Assembly: GCF_001700435.1 (NCBI RefSeq)
Contig: NZ_LYPC01000009.1
Span: forward strand, 62,001-126,000
Reading direction: 5' to 3'
DNA from: Paenibacillus pectinilyticus
GTDB taxonomy: Bacteria > Bacillota > Bacilli > Paenibacillales > NBRC-103111
DNA: 64,000 nt
The notes beneath the pieces are model-generated. The model was not told the DNA's origin, did not search any database, and saw nothing but the letters and a program-made list of their open reading frames with translations. Positions 62,817-64,000 of the stretch are shown in pieces. Within the stretch, counting starts at the first letter, position 1. Each line of letters begins with the position of its first letter. A program made the position numbers and the translations under genes.

Positions 62817-62868
62817 GATAATGATAATCATACTCGATAATATTATTTTTTTTTGCTACACTTAACAA
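62817..62868 (-). promoter_or_regulatory. Promoter with Fur box for the cnt-like operon
   Basis: GATAATGATAATCATACTC (62817-62835) matches 17 of 19 positions of the classical Fur consensus. On the minus strand, TTGTTA (62868-62863) and TAATAT (62845-62840), 17 bases apart, form a plausible promoter, and the Fur box covers the expected transcription start. Iron-dependent repression of the operon is therefore predicted; the divergent AraC gene may be affected as well. Confidence 0.75.
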
Positions 62869-62965
62869 TGGAGAAATAACTGTTTTTTTCTTGGACAAAA
62901 TAGAGCGCGTAGTTATCCCTAACTAAACACTAACAGGCATGGACAGAGAAGGAGGGGACCCTGAC

Positions 62966-64000
62966 ATGTACATATACGATATATTAGAGGTTAAAATCAT
63001 AGATTTGTTGGACAACAAGCTGGTTGTTTCTACGGATTTAACGGGTCATAGAATTATTTGCTTTGCCCGAATGGGGGGCAATCTTCGTTTGGCAGGACAT
63101 ACGCTGTATGCGGATCAAGGATCTTGTATGCTTTTGGCCCCAGGTGACAAGGCGGAGATAGAGATTAGTGGCACAACAAATGTACCAGGTGCTGTATACA
63201 TGATTCGCTTTCACGCCTATGGGATGGGGGAGCGGGAACCGTCAATTGATATTGGGCCTTATGTGCCCTATGAGACGAAGATTGATGTGATGCCATTGTC
63301 ACGGCTTGTCGATTTGTTAGAACAGATTGCTCATAGAGCCAGCGAAAGTATGCGTCATGAATATGTGGAACGTTATAAGCAGCAGATACATCTGCAAGAA
63401 CTTCTCGTACTACTTATGGAAAATGTCCAAACAACGCACGATTTCACCGATGACACAGCAGCTGTCCAACAAACGATCAGCTATCTCAATCACAACTATC
63501 GGGAAGAAATTACGGTTGAGCTGCTATCGCGAATGTCAGGGGTTGGCCGTTGGAAATACAGTGATTTGTTTCAGTCATTGATTGGCAAAAAACCGCTTGA
63601 ATATTTGACCGAGGTTCGCATTAACAGGGCCAAGGAGCTTCTACTCCAAACGGATGACCCTTTACGCGAAATAGCTCGCCGAGTCGGTTTTAAGGACGAA
63701 TATTATTTTTCCCGCAAGTTTCGGCATGAGACGGGGATGACGCCCAAACAATATGTCCGCACAAAAAGTAACAAACTGGTAACCAATGATCGCAGTGTCA
63801 GCCCTTTTACAAGAGTTGTGGCAGTGGGGGCTGTACTTGGTGACTTATTGGCTCTTGGCATCAAGCCGATTGGTGCGGATATGACGGTAATCGGCAAGAA
63901 AGTAGTCTATCGCGAGGAATTGAACAACATAGCAGATGTCGGCCTCTTAGGTGAACCAGGTAAGGTGAAAGCGTTAAATCCCGATCTCATCGTGTATAGT
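62966..64000 (+). CDS. AraC-family regulator fused to a periplasmic-binding-protein-like domain (3' end outside window)
   Basis: The frame is open from the ATG (behind AAGGAGGGG) to the window end, 345 codons, with no stop. Residues about 1-150 are a cupin-like N-terminal part, about 160-265 the two AraC helix-turn-helix motifs (YLTEVRINRAKELLL, FKDEYYFSRKFRHETGMTP), and from about 275 a binding-protein fold begins: RVVAVGAVLGDLLALGIKPI and ALNPDLIVYS. This layout is that of Bacillus Btr, which senses a ferric siderophore and activates its importer genes. Divergent placement and the Fur box support a similar role for the cnt-like operon. Confidence 0.88.
   Translation, partial: MYIYDILEVKIIDLLDNKLVVSTDLTGHRIICFARMGGNLRLAGHTLYADQGSCMLLAPGDKAEIEISGTTNVPGAVYMIRFHAYGMGEREPSIDIGPYVPYETKIDVMPLSRLVDLLEQIAHRASESMRHEYVERYKQQIHLQELLVLLMENVQTTHDFTDDTAAVQQTISYLNHNYREEITVELLSRMSGVGRWKYSDLFQSLIGKKPLEYLTEVRINRAKELLLQTDDPLREIARRVGFKDEYYFSRKFRHETGMTPKQYVRTKSNKLVTNDRSVSPFTRVVAVGAVLGDLLALGIKPIGADMTVIGKKVVYREELNNIADVGLLGEPGKVKALNPDLIVYS

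Overview
The window looks like a Bacillota chromosome close to Paenibacillus. The signs are strong AGGAGG-type ribosome binding sites with frequent GTG and TTG starts, a giant exported protein ending in three SLH domains, Bacillus-type core genes (yerB-like, yerC-like, dgkB, rlmD), two-component and AraC regulators of the large Paenibacillus style, and a cnt-type metallophore operon. The genus is inferred from gene style only. No rRNA, tRNA, CRISPR array, transposase or integrase was recognised.

Layout. (1) 1-17.9 kb is mostly core: a terminator, a nine-copy 52-bp tandem repeat, a YerB-like lipoprotein, an orphan sugar-type binding protein convergent with a membrane AraC regulator, a HupE-like membrane protein, a 1,817-residue surface phosphoesterase, a methyltransferase, a glycine-rich basic-tailed protein, yerC, a CbiX-type chelatase, dgkB and rlmD. 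(2) About 17.9-36.4 kb is an AT-rich accessory island. Its left part (19.7-25.6 kb) is decaying: four genes in a row carry frameshifts or stops, next to a DUF3800 protein, two small nucleases with PD-(D/E)xK-like motifs and a compact GC-rich, highly foldable element. Its right part is intact: an adenine methylase overlapping a nuclease-like/DGQHR fusion, then a PLD-helicase-DUF3427 protein convergent with a NUDIX hydrolase, then an XRE repressor. This is the best candidate for an undescribed DNA-modification or defence module.

(3) 36.7-50.0 kb is an exopolysaccharide cluster on the + strand. It has an anchored glycosidase-like protein, a HEAT-repeat membrane protein, a processive GT2 synthase and a response-regulator-like protein whose phospho-acceptor Asp is Glu. 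A complete route to activated sugars follows: GlmS, GlmM and a uridylyltransferase-only GlmU make UDP-GlcNAc, and a WbpA-type dehydrogenase oxidises it to the uronic acid form. Two exported proteins close the cluster. (4) 50.4-52.6 kb encodes an OmpR/PhoR-like two-component pair. (5) 53.0-55.6 kb is cysD-cysN, where CysN carries a C-terminal APS-kinase-like domain that has lost its P-loop. (6) 55.8-56.4 kb is a PIN toxin-antitoxin pair.

(7) 56.5-64 kb is a minus-strand operon in the order binding protein, two permeases, two ATPases and MFS exporter, the same order as staphylococcal cntABCDFE. It starts from a promoter overlapped by a near-perfect Fur box and is divergent from an AraC regulator fused to a periplasmic-binding-protein-like domain. 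That regulator is cut by the window end.
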